The position numbers were made by a program, and so were the translations under genes. From Metellina segmentata (taxonomy: Eukaryota; Arthropoda; Arachnida; Araneae; Tetragnathidae), in assembly GCA_947359465.1 (NCBI GenBank), contig OX375882.1:51961509-52025508 (forward strand): 64,000 bases of DNA, read 5' to 3'. Below, piece after piece: positions 36,611 to 48,598 of the stretch (positions within the stretch are counted from its first letter, which is position 1; each line of letters starts with the position of its first letter). The notes beneath the pieces were generated by a model. It worked only from the letters and a program-made list of their open reading frames with translations, was not told the DNA's origin and did not search any database.

Positions 36611-38047
36611 CTTGATATTGTACATTGAGTAAAAATTCTATTTCCGCTATTGTACATTGAGTATACATTCAATTCTGCTATTGTACATTGAGCATACATT
36701 CACTTTCTGCTATTGTACATTGAGTATACATTCAATTTCTGCTATTGCACATTGAATATACATTCACTTTCTGCTATTGTACATTGAGCATACATTCACT
36801 TTCTGCTATTGTACATTGAGCATACATTCACTTTCTGCTATTGTACATTGAATATACATTCACTTTGTGCTATTGTACATTGAGTATACATTCACTTTCT
36901 GCTACTGTACACCCGTCAAAAAAAACGACGTACCCGATCGCAATTGCACAATTTACATCACAGAACAAAACGGAAGATAGCAATCCATAGGGACTAATGT
37001 ATCTAAAAACATCAATACTTAAAACTTGTATAAGGGTGCGTATTCATATTAAATTGGGTACTTGCTCCGGTCATTTCGATACGAACTCCCATCTTTTATC
37101 ACAAATTTGGATTCTACATACAATTTCAAGCAGATTTGATGAAAAAAAATTATGCAAAACGGCGTAAAATTGACCCAGAAAATTCATAAAAAGCAATGAG
37201 GGAGCGTGTAAATGTTCGGAGTTAAATCATATTATGAATATTAATAAAGACGTGTAGTGGCCGTCGCAGTCAATGACATGGTGCAGTCGCCTCGGTACGG
37301 TGTCCATTAAGATGGTGCCTAAGTCAAAATACATTCTGATTAAATCCCAGGATCTGTTGGCAGAAATTTCTGTTTTCACTTTGTGAACAATCCGAAATAA
37401 CGATAATAATCATTGAATTTTGTAAATAGTCTCACTGCGATACTAATTATGCACGCAATGAGCTCTAATTTGAAATTCCGATGTTTCAGTAACAGTTGAA
37501 TCACATGGTGTCAAAATTTGTCCATGTTTCTATTCATAATTTTTATGAATATTATTTTCATAATTTAAAAAAAATAGAAAATTTCGTTTGATAGTTAAAA
37601 TGTTTATAGATTGTGTTTGGGTTTTTAAGTAGCAAAGGATGGAAAAACAATTTCCAAAAAAAAATTAGTGTGTTTGTAGCAAATATAACAAAAACCGGGA
37701 AACATCAATTTAACATTAGGATATCTAATTTTCAAACACTTACAAATCGGTGACAAATCCAATAAAATAGATTAATTCTTTTTTTTCCGCCTGAAATTGT
37801 GTGTAGAATCCAAATTTGTGATAAAGGATGCAGGTTCGTATTGAAATTATCGGAGAAAGCACCCGATTTAATATAAAGACGGCCCCTTAGACAAATTTTA
37901 GGTATTGATATTTATAGAAAACATTAATCTGCATCGATTGCTACCTTCCGTTTGGTTCTACGATGTAAATTGTGCAATTGCCATCGGGTGAGTCGTTTTT
38001 TTTTGACGGGTATACATTGAGTATGCATTCAATTTAAACTATTGTAT
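36611..38047. repeat. 32-bp minisatellite, split by an insertion
   Basis: Unit 'gtacattgagtatacattca' plus 'ctttctgctatt' repeats at 36620, 36652, 36683, 36715, 36747 and 36779, and on to 36909. It resumes at 38013 with 'tacattgagtatgcattcaa'. About ten units in total. Positions 36910-38012 belong to the inserted element. Confidence 0.92.
36910..38012. mobile_element. Long-TIR element inserted in the minisatellite
   Basis: The left end CACCCGTCAAAAAAAACGAC and the right end, inverted TACCCGTCAAAAAAAAACGA, continue as inverted copies for about 230-240 bp (for example 'caattgcacaatttacatc', 'tcacaaatttggattctaca'). TA lies outside both ends (36908-36909 and 38013-38014). Removing it joins a normal minisatellite unit. 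No transposase frame. The TA target suggests a Tc1/mariner-type enzyme acting in trans. Confidence 0.92.
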
Positions 38048-38349
38048 TTAAATATAGTTACAGAAAAATATATGTGCTATAACGCTTTAAATATGTTCAT
38101 TCGGCATACAAATAAAAATACTACTTACATGTTTCAAATAATTGTCACATACAAATCAAGTACCGTAGGCTTACAAATGAAACATACGATAAAACGAAGC
38201 GAAAAAATTCCCAACGATGTGAACTGTAGTTTTTACAGTTCCTATAATTATAATTTTATCTTTTTATCTATTATACTACAATTGTATCATTTGACAGTTA
38301 TTTATGAGGCTTCGTATTTCCTCTATTCATCCATTGTTCAAGATTTTTT

Positions 38350-38606
38350 TTAATGGCGGGCACATTTGACCTAAGTCATTGGCCACTACAAGGTCGGAAG
38401 TGATGGCCACTTGTGAAGGAGCAACCAGTGGGAGGACCATCATGGCCCCTAACAGTTTATACTTCGTAATTTTGAACCATGTTCAGATGACGAAGCAAAA
38501 CCTGAGCTGGTATACGCTTACAACCATCCATGCCCGAACCCGGATTCGAACCGGGGACCTCCCGATCTAGAGGCTAACACCTTAACCACTATACCGGTTG
38601 GTCGGC
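38350..38606 (-). mobile_element. Chimeric SINE (family A and B parts)
   Basis: On the minus strand the head 'agccgaccaaccggtatagt' and B box 'ggttcgaatccggg' lead into a family A body piece (aggttttgcttcgtcatctg...ggttcaaaattacgaag, 38460-38515). This is joined to a family B body piece ('ggggccatgatggtcc', 'cacaagtggccatcacttcc', 38360-38455). Confidence 0.7.
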
Positions 38607-38639
38607 TCTATAGTTCAAGAAGATAGTTGAATTTTCGTA

Positions 38640-38810
38640 GCACTAGAACAACCCAACACATTACTGGCCACCTCCCTATTCCTTTAGGAATTGGGAATTG
38701 ATCTCGAGGGAAGGAATCAGTGGATAGCACCTCTCAGATAAGGAGGTCAACGCCTGATCAGGCACCCCACTCTCCAAACTTCTACACCATTCCAACACTA
38801 ATTATTTAGA
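38640..38810 (-). mobile_element. SINE family A fragment
   Basis: 'actagaacaacccaacac', 'gggaattgatctcgagg' and 'caccccactctccaaacttc' match the body on the minus strand. The head is missing. Confidence 0.6.
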
Positions 38811-38835
38811 GGAGAGTATTTTCATTATTATTATA

Positions 38836-39698
38836 TAGGGTGATTCATAAGTAAGTATACAATTTCAACGCACTATATAGCAGTGACAATGTAAGATATT
38901 TTATGTTACCTGTAAGAGAAGTGTAGGTGAATGTTTAAAGCTTTTTTAGAGACAGTCACAGATGTTAAATGTGTGCACCCTTAGTCACACTACACACATT
39001 GAACCGGTAACCCATTTCTGCCCAGACGCGTGTTAGGGTATCTAACGCAAGTGCAGTGATAGTGGTTGCGATACGCTGTTTCAACTGCGCTAGATCAACA
39101 GGAAGAGGAGGGTTAAATACGTTATCCTTTATGTAGCCCCAAAGAAAAAAGCCATATGGTGTTAAATCAGGACATGTGGGTGGCCATTGAGTTAGTGCAA
39201 TGCTGTAGTCTCCGCTTTGTCCAATCCATCGGTGAAGAAGATGTTAATAGAGGTAATTTCACATGTCACTTGACCAGTGTGGTGCACCATCCAATTGGAG
39301 AGTAAAGTTTTTGGCCACATCTGCCGATACACTCGGTCGTCCTGACTTTGGAACTTTCCACATAAAGCACGTATTTTCAAATTTTTTAAGCCAATCGTAA
39401 ATAAATTTTCTGGTTGCAGGTTCTTTTCCAAATCGTGATCGGAAATGCCGTTGCACAACAGTGACAGATTCCGTTTTGTTCAATTCAAGAACACAAAACG
39501 CCTTCTCCACTGCAGAAGCTGCCATTTCCATTGACTGGTCACCTGACACGCTCACTATCGCCTGCGTCATTTCGCTCTGGAGGGGGACACAAACTTTATG
39601 AGTATATCTAGGTAACAGTTCGCATTTGGGTGCCGTGTCTTAAACTGTTCCTGTTTTACAGCATCTGGATACTGTATACTTACTTATGAATCACCCTG
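38836..39698 (-). mobile_element. Internally deleted IS630/mariner-type element
   Basis: The ends are inverted 25-mers, (T/C)AGGGTGATTCATAAGTAAG continued by TATAC. TA lies outside both ends (38834-38835 and 39699-39700). The length is 863 bp. It carries the two ends of a transposase gene with the middle deleted. Confidence 0.88.
38960..39570 (-). pseudogene. Transposase with central deletion (DUF4817-like N-terminus)
   Basis: From ATG 39570 the minus strand encodes 'AVEKAFCVLELNKTESV' and 'RFGKEPATRKFIYDWLKKF', a helix-turn-helix N-terminus, then 'SGRPSVSADV'. At about 39310 it jumps directly to 'LQLDGAPHWS', the block around the second catalytic Asp, then stops. In a following frame 'LTQWPPTCPDLTPYGFFLWG' (third acidic position) and 'TLTRVWAEMGYRFNVC' continue to about 38980. 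The linker, first Asp block and much of the core, roughly 150 residues in the family, are missing. Such a copy can only move if an intact relative supplies transposase. Confidence 0.8.
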
Positions 39699-39699
39699 T

Positions 39700-42062
39700 A
39701 CAATATTACCACAGAAGCCTATCCTTAAAATTATGAAAAAACTGTACATTAATTCATTTGTTTGTATTTCTCAAGAAGAAACTTAACTTTTATGGATAGA
39801 AAAAATAGCCCGTCGGTCTTGATCAGTCTAAAGACCTCATTCTGGTCAAGAAAAACAAAAAATTCTTGTTTGAAAATTTTTGATTGAGTGTTTTACTTGT
39901 ACGTTAACATGTATATAATAAATTAGCATTTTAAAATTGTAAATGCACATGACAGGATTTCATATTATACTTCATATCCAAACTATATTTCATACGATTT
40001 CTTGCAAAATATAGCTTTTAAATGTAGTTTTCTAGATAACAAATTAAGGTTATACTAACTTTTATACTGCATTTTTGAACTGCTTTTTGGTTGCATGTCG
40101 AACAAAACAGTATTTTCATTCAACTATGTTATTTTTACTTTTATCATTTAAAAAAATGTAATACAGTTTTATAAACACATCTTATAAATTTTAATATTAC
40201 TTCTAATTATAGACTTTGTTGATCCTTCAAGTAGTTTGTAGTGATATCTAGTTCAAGACATGAAAAACGAGATATCCCCTGTTAACATAATTGGCGTATT
40301 ACTCGACGAAGTAATAAAGACCCAATCAGGTCCTTGCCCTATTACTAAATTATCTCTTGACCAAAAGTGGGGACAGATCGAAACATTTTTTCGCAACAGA
40401 GGTTAAAGAATACCGGCAGCTTTCGACTTGATATCATCTGGAGGCTTAACTACCGTTACGAATCCAAAATCTTCAACCTCTGGGTTTTTATAAAAAAAAT
40501 TTAAAAATGTTTCAGTATTTTTGGTGAATATTTCTTCGATATGCAATGTATTAATGCCTTGCATTATTATTTAGCATTATTCATTTGCGTGTATATAAAA
40601 AGGTATTTGTTTCGGAATCGAACTCACTTGATTTGATATAAAAAATACTGATTAAAAAGGTGTATAACGTCCTTGAAGTAAACACAATGGTTGAGTTATT
40701 AGTTAATATTTTTACTTCTTGTAATCGTTAATATTTTAAAAGTTGTTTCGTTTTTAACAGATATAAGTACTTAAAAATATTTTAGATTACTAACCCATAG
40801 TTACACTGCAGCAAAATATATATTTGTATTCAATTCCGTAGTATTCCTCCCAAAATTATATAAATTGGAAAATATAAAATATTCCGCTAATATACACAAC
40901 CTGTTGCATAACACATTTTCTCGGCGACTTGAAAAGGAAAGGCGATTCAATGGCACTTGCGAATTTTCATTTCGTTTCATTTGTATGAATTATTCATGCA
41001 ACTGCCATTTGCTTTATTCACCTCAACGTAAAAAGACGTATTCCCAACTGAGCTGAAATTTTAGAAACTCATCTTAAGTAACTAGGGGAATATTATTTGT
41101 CATTTGAGCAAACGTTGAGAAAAAGCTATATTTCCAGTGGGAAATTAAAGCTAGTTTTGCAGAAAACGTTAAAGCAAAATTTTTTAACGATGACTGCGTT
41201 AACATGCGGGGAATAAGTGTAGACATTTGCTGTCTGTGTACAGGTTACGCTTGCTTTTAGTGTTTGCTTACTTATTTTTATTAGTACAGATGAAGGATAA
41301 AAATGTTTGAAAAACTGTTATTATACTAAATGAGTTCAAATTGCAAAGTATCCTTCAGGGGTTTCGATGTTTTCTATCCTATTTTTTGTTCTGCTTTCAG
41401 TTTTCATTAAAATTGAAAAGTATTTTGGTTTACTTGAAATTCTATCTTTACGTTTCCCATATGAATTCAGTAAAACTTTAGATTCGAATCTGCTCTATGA
41501 AACAAACTGAGATATTAGTAAGTAATATATAAATTGTGAATTGAATATTGAAGTACAAAATACGTTTTTCAATTTGTGTATTTTATTTACTTTTAATTTT
41601 CCTTACTTTGAAACTTTTTTTCCTACTTTCCAAGTTTCATATTTGCTACATACAATCAGTGAAAGTTAACGACTGAAATTCTTTTAATTTGCTTGCTTTT
41701 ACAGTAATCACATTAAATATTTTAATAATAAAAGCACATTTTTTCAGTGATTTATAACGGAATTTATTTTTAGTAAAGTATAGTGTATAACTGTAGGGTA
41801 GGTAAAATCTGAAAGACATGAGATGAAAATGCAGAAAAGTCATAATTAACAAAAATGTAAAATATTAGTGGAAAATAAATAATGTTTGTGCAATTTTATT
41901 AAATTTATTTTACGTTGCTGTTAAATGTAGGTAGGTAGGTAATTTAATTAACGTCGTACTAGAGCAACACAACGAGCTATCAACGACTGTCGTTAATTGT
42001 ACTGTGTATTAGTTATTTAGAGACTGGATACATAATTCCATGAGCCATTTTCAATTTGTACA
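39700..42062. other. AT-rich spacer with a SINE tail fragment
   Basis: At 41929-41995 'gtaggtaggtaggtaattta' and 'tagagcaacacaacgagct' are the 3' end of a minus-strand family A SINE. I recognise no gene. Homopolymer-rich AT sequence otherwise. Confidence 0.5.
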
Positions 42063-42693
42063 TGTTACGTAAGAATTTAACTGGTAGAATGAAACAGTGC
42101 AACTTTGTCTAGCAAATAGTACTTCATGGTAGAGTTAATTTATATTATTATATACTTCTGCATTGTATGTTAATTTTAGTAGTGATGGCAGAGATTGTTA
42201 CAATACTCCCTAAACAGAATTTAGCGGTAGCCGAAATTCGATATATGACGCTACTAGTAGAATGATTGTCATTTGCGTCGGACTGTCAGAGCTGTATTAA
42301 GATCACAGTTGTATTTCTCCTGTGTTGCCTTCAGCAGCTGGATGTGAGTGCTATTGTGAAATTAATGTCGTTGCTGGCTGGCATTAAAGGCTGAGCAGCA
42401 ATGAAAGGAGTGAAGTCGTGATAGTAAATGAGCAGTGTCTGCTATCACAAACCCTCAGATGGTTCAAAGTGAATAGCATCGTATTGGCGATTCAAATATC
42501 CATCGTGGATCATGCACAGAAGTTGTAAATTTTATCGTGTTGAAATCAAGTCCGCGTCACCAATGTATGAAGCCTGAATGAAACAGTGCAACAATGTCTT
42601 CCGAAAAGTATTTTATGCAAGAGCTGGGTTACGCTGTTAAATATACTACTGTATCGTAAATTAATTTTTGTAGTGGTGGCTAATCTCGCTACA
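42063..42693 (-). mobile_element. Miniature LTR retrotransposon (TRIM-like)
   Basis: On the minus strand a 130-bp LTR (42693 to 42564) starts TGTAGCGAGATTAG and ends CATACA. It is followed by TTGGTGACGCGGACTTGATT, a primer-binding-site-like sequence typical of arthropod Gypsy elements. About 360 bp later 'tttagggag' (polypurine-like) precedes a second LTR (42202 to 42063, starting TGTAACAATCTCTGCC). The LTRs share 'ccatcactac'/'ccaccactac', 'gttgcactgtttcattc' and overall order but are diverged. No gag-pol. No clear target duplication. Confidence 0.65.
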
Positions 42694-42971
42694 AGAGAAA
42701 CAAAGGGAAATTTTAATTAATCTAAAATGTTGTCTAAGAACTATCAACCTATAACTTATCTTTACATTTGCAAAAGCGCGCATAGAATCTGAGCAGGTTC
42801 TAACAAATTCTTAATTCCTGATATCTGATGATAGCATATTGTTACTTTATTTAAAGACATTTATAGTGATTATTGGCATCGATATGCACATTACATGCCC
42901 GTGCGAATGGAATACAATTAATTAAAAACTTTAGGACTTGGTTTCAACGTTTTTTTTTTTCTAACGAGGCG

Positions 42972-43202
42972 TTGGGGATACAAAGGGCGAACTCAACAAA
43001 TGCTGGTTTCCAGTAAAACGCATTTAAATGCGGAGCACTACCGCTCTTAGCACATAGAAGAGCTACTGTCAGCCCTACTTTTAAACGGTTAGACAGGGCT
43101 AACTAAACAACACGTTGATACTATTATTCGCTAATGTCTGACTAACCAAAATATGGGGAAAATTTTTTTGCCTAATGTTGAGTTCGACCTTTGTATCCGC
43201 AA
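42972..43202. mobile_element. Short MITE, ~30-bp TIRs
   Basis: Left TTGGGGATACAAAGGGCGAA plus 'ctcaaca' and right (inverted) TTGCGGATACAAAGGTCGAA plus 'ctcaaca'. It is 231 bp with no coding. The target duplication is not obvious. Confidence 0.75.
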
Positions 43203-43663
43203 TTCCTAAAATGTACTATCCTTATTGGCGTTAATTCTTTCACACCTCAGTCATGTTACACATTTAGCTTTAGAACTCTTCTCTTTTTGACTTCAATTTC
43301 AATTGTTTCAAGGTGATTCCATATTTGCGATACAATAAATTGTTGAACCTAATTTCGGATATTAACTAAATGTTCTTTTCTGTGATAATTTCTACCTCTC
43401 CTATTTCTCATTGCAGTCTGCCCTCACCCTGTTGAAGAATTTCATTTTAAAATACCCTGTAAATCAGCTGTTGAAATATGCAGATCCGAGTTCAGATTAA
43501 GCATAGTTAAACTTCCAGAAGAATTGAAGAGTTAAAAAATATCGCAGCGGTTTTGTTTTTACGGCGCCAAGGGGCGACACGTAGCCAAGTTACGCCAAAC
43601 GAGAGACAGACAACGTCAACAAATTGCGGGAAAAAAGGAATAGTGGGGGACATATATAAGACA

Positions 43664-44310
43664 GATAACTTGGGCATACTGGGACCGCCAACCCAATGAT
43701 TATCAGAGCCAGTAAACCCCGTGGGAAACAAATAAATCAGTAGGGTGAATCCAGTTTGTGAAGCATGTACAAACCTAAAGATGTACTTTTGGGAGGATCT
43801 CATAGCGGTTTACCCAACAAAAGATCATACGGTTATAATGCACGTTATGGATGGTGCACGTTAAATTTGTCGAGGCCTCACAAATCACGCTGGCATGGTG
43901 TGAAAGTTTGGAGGAATAGGGGAGGAGATAAAAAAGATTGATTGGACATACTTTGCCTCAAAACCAATGATTATATTAAACAGTGAACCTTGTGGGAAAC
44001 GAATAAATCACTAGGTTGCCTCCCATTTGTGAAGCCTGTACACACCTAGAAATGTGCTCTTGAGAGGATCTCGTAGCGGTTTGTCCAACCAAAGGCCTTA
44101 CTGTACAAAGAGGACTGGTACAAGTTAAGTTTGTCGAGGTCTCAGAAATTATTTTGGAGTGGTGTCGAAGTTTGGAGAGGGGCTCAGGTTTGACCTCATC
44201 ATCTCACCGTGGTTGAAAATTACGTGGTGTTGTTCTGTAATTTTTTTTCCTTTAGGTTTGATCCCGGACAGTTGCCAGTGGCCCGGTTGTTACTTCAGTG
44301 GGATGTTGGT
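43664..44310 (+). repeat. ~270-bp direct duplication ending in a SINE A body
   Basis: 'ccaatgattat', 'gtgggaaac(a/g)aataaatca', 'tgtgaagc(a/c)tgtac', 'gaggatctc(a/g)tagcggttt' and 'aa(a/g)tttgtcgagg(c/t)ctca' occur twice, 271 bp apart. The second copy runs on into a SINE family A body (44085-44310, 'accgtggttgaaaattacg', 'tttgatcccggaca'). Confidence 0.75.
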
Positions 44311-44324
44311 TTTATCCGTTTGTT

Positions 44325-45000
44325 ACCATTCACCGATATGCAAATAACGCAGATTTTAATGCCATGCGCACTAATAGAAATACAGTCAAATATTAAACCA
44401 AATTTCATAATTTAAAGATATTAATAGAAAAAAAGTCAAATGTAAAACATGGTAAAGGACTTTTATGTAATATTTAGACACATAAACTTAAGAACTTTCA
44501 AGAGAAAGAAAAACTACAAGAAGATCTTTCGTAGAGAAATGGCGGTTATATGGGTTTAGTTGACTAATGACGTTACAAATATTAGTTTAGTGTTTCCATT
44601 TGTTAAATTATACCTCTAAAAGTAAAGAAGGCAGAAAGACATACTGGAGTTAGCTCATCGTATGCCCATTCACTGATATACAAAACATTCAAATTTCAGA
44701 GCTACGTTTGCTAATAAAATATGTTTAAATATTAAGCCAAATTTCATAATACGAAGATATTTATGTAATAAAAGCTTAATTTAGAACATGGGTGAAGGGC
44801 TTTTATGTAATTTGTTTTCATAAACATTCTTAATTATCAAACTTTTCAAAAATAATTTTTGAAGAAAAATGTAGGTAATGTAGGTTTAGTTGAAACTTAA
44901 CGACGTTACAAATATTAGTTTTGTGTAATCATTTTTTAAATTCTACCACTATGTAAAGAAAGCTGAAATTCACATTGAATTTATGCTCATCAGTTGGTAT
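44325..45000. repeat. Diverged two-copy tandem repeat, ~333-bp period
   Basis: 'cagtcaaatattaaaccaaatttcataat', 'cttttatgtaat' and 'gacgttacaaatattagttt' (44570 and 44903) recur in order in both halves, with many differences. Confidence 0.75.
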
Positions 45001-46463
45001 GTTATATTTTAATGTTCGAGATAAATCATAATAATTTGTGCTACAAAAATTTATTTTCTCTTATGATTACTCGTTTATTAGGGATTCTTTTCAATAATTA
45101 ATATCAAAGAGAAATACTTTCGTCCTTTCTTGGAATTTTATTTTGATTCTGACCCCAGTGAGTATATGCTGCTTTAATCTTCAAAAAAAAAAATTTAATT
45201 TTCGATAGTCTTAAATTAATTTAAAATACCTATTAGTTGGGTAAAAAATTTTATTCTTGAGATCAGATTAATAATTTTGAAGTGGATAATTCATTTATTT
45301 TGAAATGAATAATAAAATGCTTCAGTAAGTTTTAAGGTGAAGTAATACGTGCTTTCATTCAGTTGATTTTCCTTTCTCAGTACTTTTAAATTAATTTTAA
45401 ATGTTTAATTATATTTAATTACCGTTTTAGAAGAGTCAGTGTAATTTAATTAACCAAAGATGCTGGGTAACTATAAAATATTCTAATAGACTCAATTAAA
45501 CTACAACAGATGATGCAACGAAATTTACATATTTATAGTGTGAGTACTGTTGGTTGGGGTTTTATGGCGCACTGGACATATTTGGCCAAACATCAAGTGA
45601 TTATTTTACACATGTGATGACATCTTTACAAAAGAGAAATATTTCTAAGCTGAAATTGTACCTGAGTCCAAAACAACTCGATGTTGCTATAATAGTGAGA
45701 AAATCCGTCTACCCATTGCAATGGCATGTGTAAGTATAGAATTCACTGCTATTCAAAGTGCATATTTGAGTAAAAAACGAATATTGTATTCATAATATTG
45801 TTCACAATTATATGTTATTGTAGCCTCAGATATCATACTAAAAGTTTGCCTGAAGAATATGCTTTCATCGAGTGCTTGATGTCTTAAACCAGCGATTTTT
45901 AAATTTTTTCTTCTCATGGCACACATGAACATATTACTAGAATTCTGCGGCACGTAAACACATTATAGATTTTTCGTATATCTGAAAACACAAGTACCTA
46001 AAAAACCCGGTAAAGACGAACTTATGGGAATTACACTGCAACCGCACCTATACACGTCATTGGTTCCTTCTGCCAGTGAGTATTTAAAGTGATATACATA
46101 TGTGGTAGCATCTAGAGTCATATACACCTGAAGAATAGAAGTCATCATGTCATCATCATCTAAGTAATTTTCTACTTGGTTTTTTAACTGGAGCTCATGC
46201 AATGGGTCAAAGCGTTTAGGAAAAGTTTAAATTTTCACGTATTGCCTTTTCAAAGATGTACAATGACTACAGGAATTCCGGCGAAGTTTATAACTTACGA
46301 CAGCACTGTGGTCGGAAAAAGTTTCTGGGTGAGCGCGAAAAGTGTCGGCTGGAAAGAATCACTTCACGTGATAGTTGTAAAGCACTGCCTTAAATAACAT
46401 CTGAATTCAATGCTGTAATCTCAGAAAACATCAGCATAAGTACTAGGCAGCATTATTTCAAAG
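45001..46463. other. AT-rich spacer, one hAT-end-like fragment
   Basis: At 45892-45960 'cagcgatttttaaa', 'atggcacaca' and 'tctgcggcacgtaa' resemble a hAT terminal region. No partner seen. Nothing else recognised. Confidence 0.35.
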
Positions 46464-48006
46464 ACTAGGGGGCTCCGCCCCCTGCTCGCTTACGCTCGCC
46501 AACCCCCGGGGATTGCTGCGCAATCCCATTTGGTTTGCTTTGCAAACCAACACTCCTTTCACAGATGTCATTTGGTTTGCTTCGCAAACCAACATTCCTT
46601 TCACAGAGTGAAACTATCTGAATAATTCGTATTATGCTGATTTCACTTTCCGGTACATGACGTCACAGCGAGGGCTTCGCGCCCTGCTCGCTTACGCTCG
46701 CCGACCCCGGGGATTGCTACGCAATCCCGTTTCGTTTGCTTTCTCAAACCAATACTTCTTTCGCAATTGATTTCACTTTTTTTTGCTTTAACACTTAATG
46801 CACCCTAAACTAATAGCCGCATCAGTAAAAAATCTTCTGTATCTTGTTCCCTGTACAATTTTAAGTAAACAGTGTTAATATCAAAACTTTACGATTGTAC
46901 TTTGTCGGTAAACTGTCTTGAGAACAGAGGGATAAAAGCGAGCCTTTTTCCTCGCCAAATAAAAAGAAATCGTTTTTATGGCAATTGTTGCTACGATAAA
47001 TTTGATATCTGGCAAACCCGATAGTAGAAAATGCAACCCACTGCTGTTTGCGGAACCAGCTATGCGAACTGAAAAATACGAAATTTGTGTCACCAACTTT
47101 TGATTGCATCGAATTTATTTATGAACCAATTTTAAAAATAATTGTACCGTAAGAAAGAGTACATTGTGAGGTATATTGCAATATTTTTAAAATTAAAAAC
47201 TAACAGTAATACTATATAGATATGACCATTTTAGTTTTGTATCGGAAGTTACGATCTGAAAGTTCCGAAAATTGTATGACCTACTTTTAATTGCATCGAT
47301 TTTGTTCATTAACCAATTTGAAAAATAATTGTACCATAAGAAAGAGTGTAATGTAGTGTATTCAGTGATGTTCTCAAATTTAAAAAATAATGGTTTTTGC
47401 CGTAGACATAACGGTTTTAACAAAAAGTAGCGAAAATATCCGAAGATTCCGAATTTTGTATCACGAACTTTTGATCGCATCCAATTTAATTATTAACCGA
47501 TTTCAAAAATAATAGTACCGTAAGAAAGAGTATATTCTGAGGTATACTGCGATATTTTAAAAATTAAAAACTAATAGTAATTAGATATAGATACGGCAGT
47601 TTTAAAAAAAAGTAACAAAAATGTCCCGATTTTTCCCGAATTTCAAAAAAATATTATCAAGAACCACATTTAAATTTCAAAAAAAAACTCGACGAGCTGC
47701 AAAAATTTACGTTGAGAGGTACTCTTAAAAAAAAACTCACGACTTAAGACTGAAATTTTGAATGTGTTTTGCTAACTCGCGGAAGAAATTTCACTTCTTC
47801 AACTTTAACACTTAATAAAACCTAAACTAATAGCCGCATCGGAAAAAAATCTTAATAATTATCCAGGGAATACGATGAAGAACAAAGCATGTTAATTTCA
47901 TATTTTTCCGATCAGTACTTTCTCGGGAAACCGTCTAAGAATGGAGCTAAACAACAAAAATTTCAATTCTGCGGCGGCGGCGGTAACTTTTTTTTAATAT
48001 AGAGAG
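46464..48006 (-). mobile_element. Helitron-like element, family 1, longest copy
   Basis: On the minus strand the 3' end is ...GCGAGCAGGGGGCGGAGCCCCCTAGT (hairpin plus CTAGT at 46464-46468). The 5' end is near 48006, TCTCTATATTAAAAAAAAGT followed by a (GCC)n run at 47975-47987. It matches the 9783-10935 copy but has three internal ~186-bp units (starting near 47093, 47280 and 47465) where that copy has two. The minus-strand frame MQSKVGDTNFVFF (46861-47109) is shared with the other copy but diverges after 13 residues. No Rep/helicase. Confidence 0.78.
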
Positions 48007-48598
48007 ATATGTGTTTTACGAGCCGACGGGACAATACAAGTGGACATGATGAATACCAGACACACAGTCATGCTCCTCACCAAGGGCTCGAGCACATCAC
48101 TACTGATAAGATGACTACAAAAGAGTAGTACAAGCTGGTAGTGACTACGTACTAACACAGGGTTTGCAATGGGATCCCTGATACGTCTACCAACGTATCT
48201 GTCTTTTGTGTACATCCTTTCTGACGAGTTCCGTGTTTGAGCTATGTTCATTTTGATGAGTCTGTCCACTTATTAAAGAACAATCAACCATAACACAAGT
48301 CTATACATTCCAAACTATTGTTAGAGGAATATTGATCTTAGGGGTTTGGGTTTTACCACTCTCCTCGATGTAACTAAGTGTCAACACATGTGGGGTGCCA
48401 TGCAACAAGCTGTAGACCACAGAAATATTACACCTTTGAATCGTGGACTGATCTGAAGGAAGTGTTGTATTTTATTTCTGTAAAACGTTTCCGGAAGCTC
48501 GTGGAGATCATAATTCACCGTATTTATGCATTTCGCGTTTATGTAGAATCTTCAAACTATTAGACTGGTGTACCAGATTTTTCTCGCACGTATGCGCA
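48007..48598. other. Spacer, nothing recognised
   Basis: Short open frames at 47994-48269 (minus) and 48378-48563 (plus) show no recognisable content. Confidence 0.4.

Noticed and set aside
36611..36909. CRISPR-like array of 32-bp repeats
   Set aside because: Tandem minisatellite with no unique spacers.
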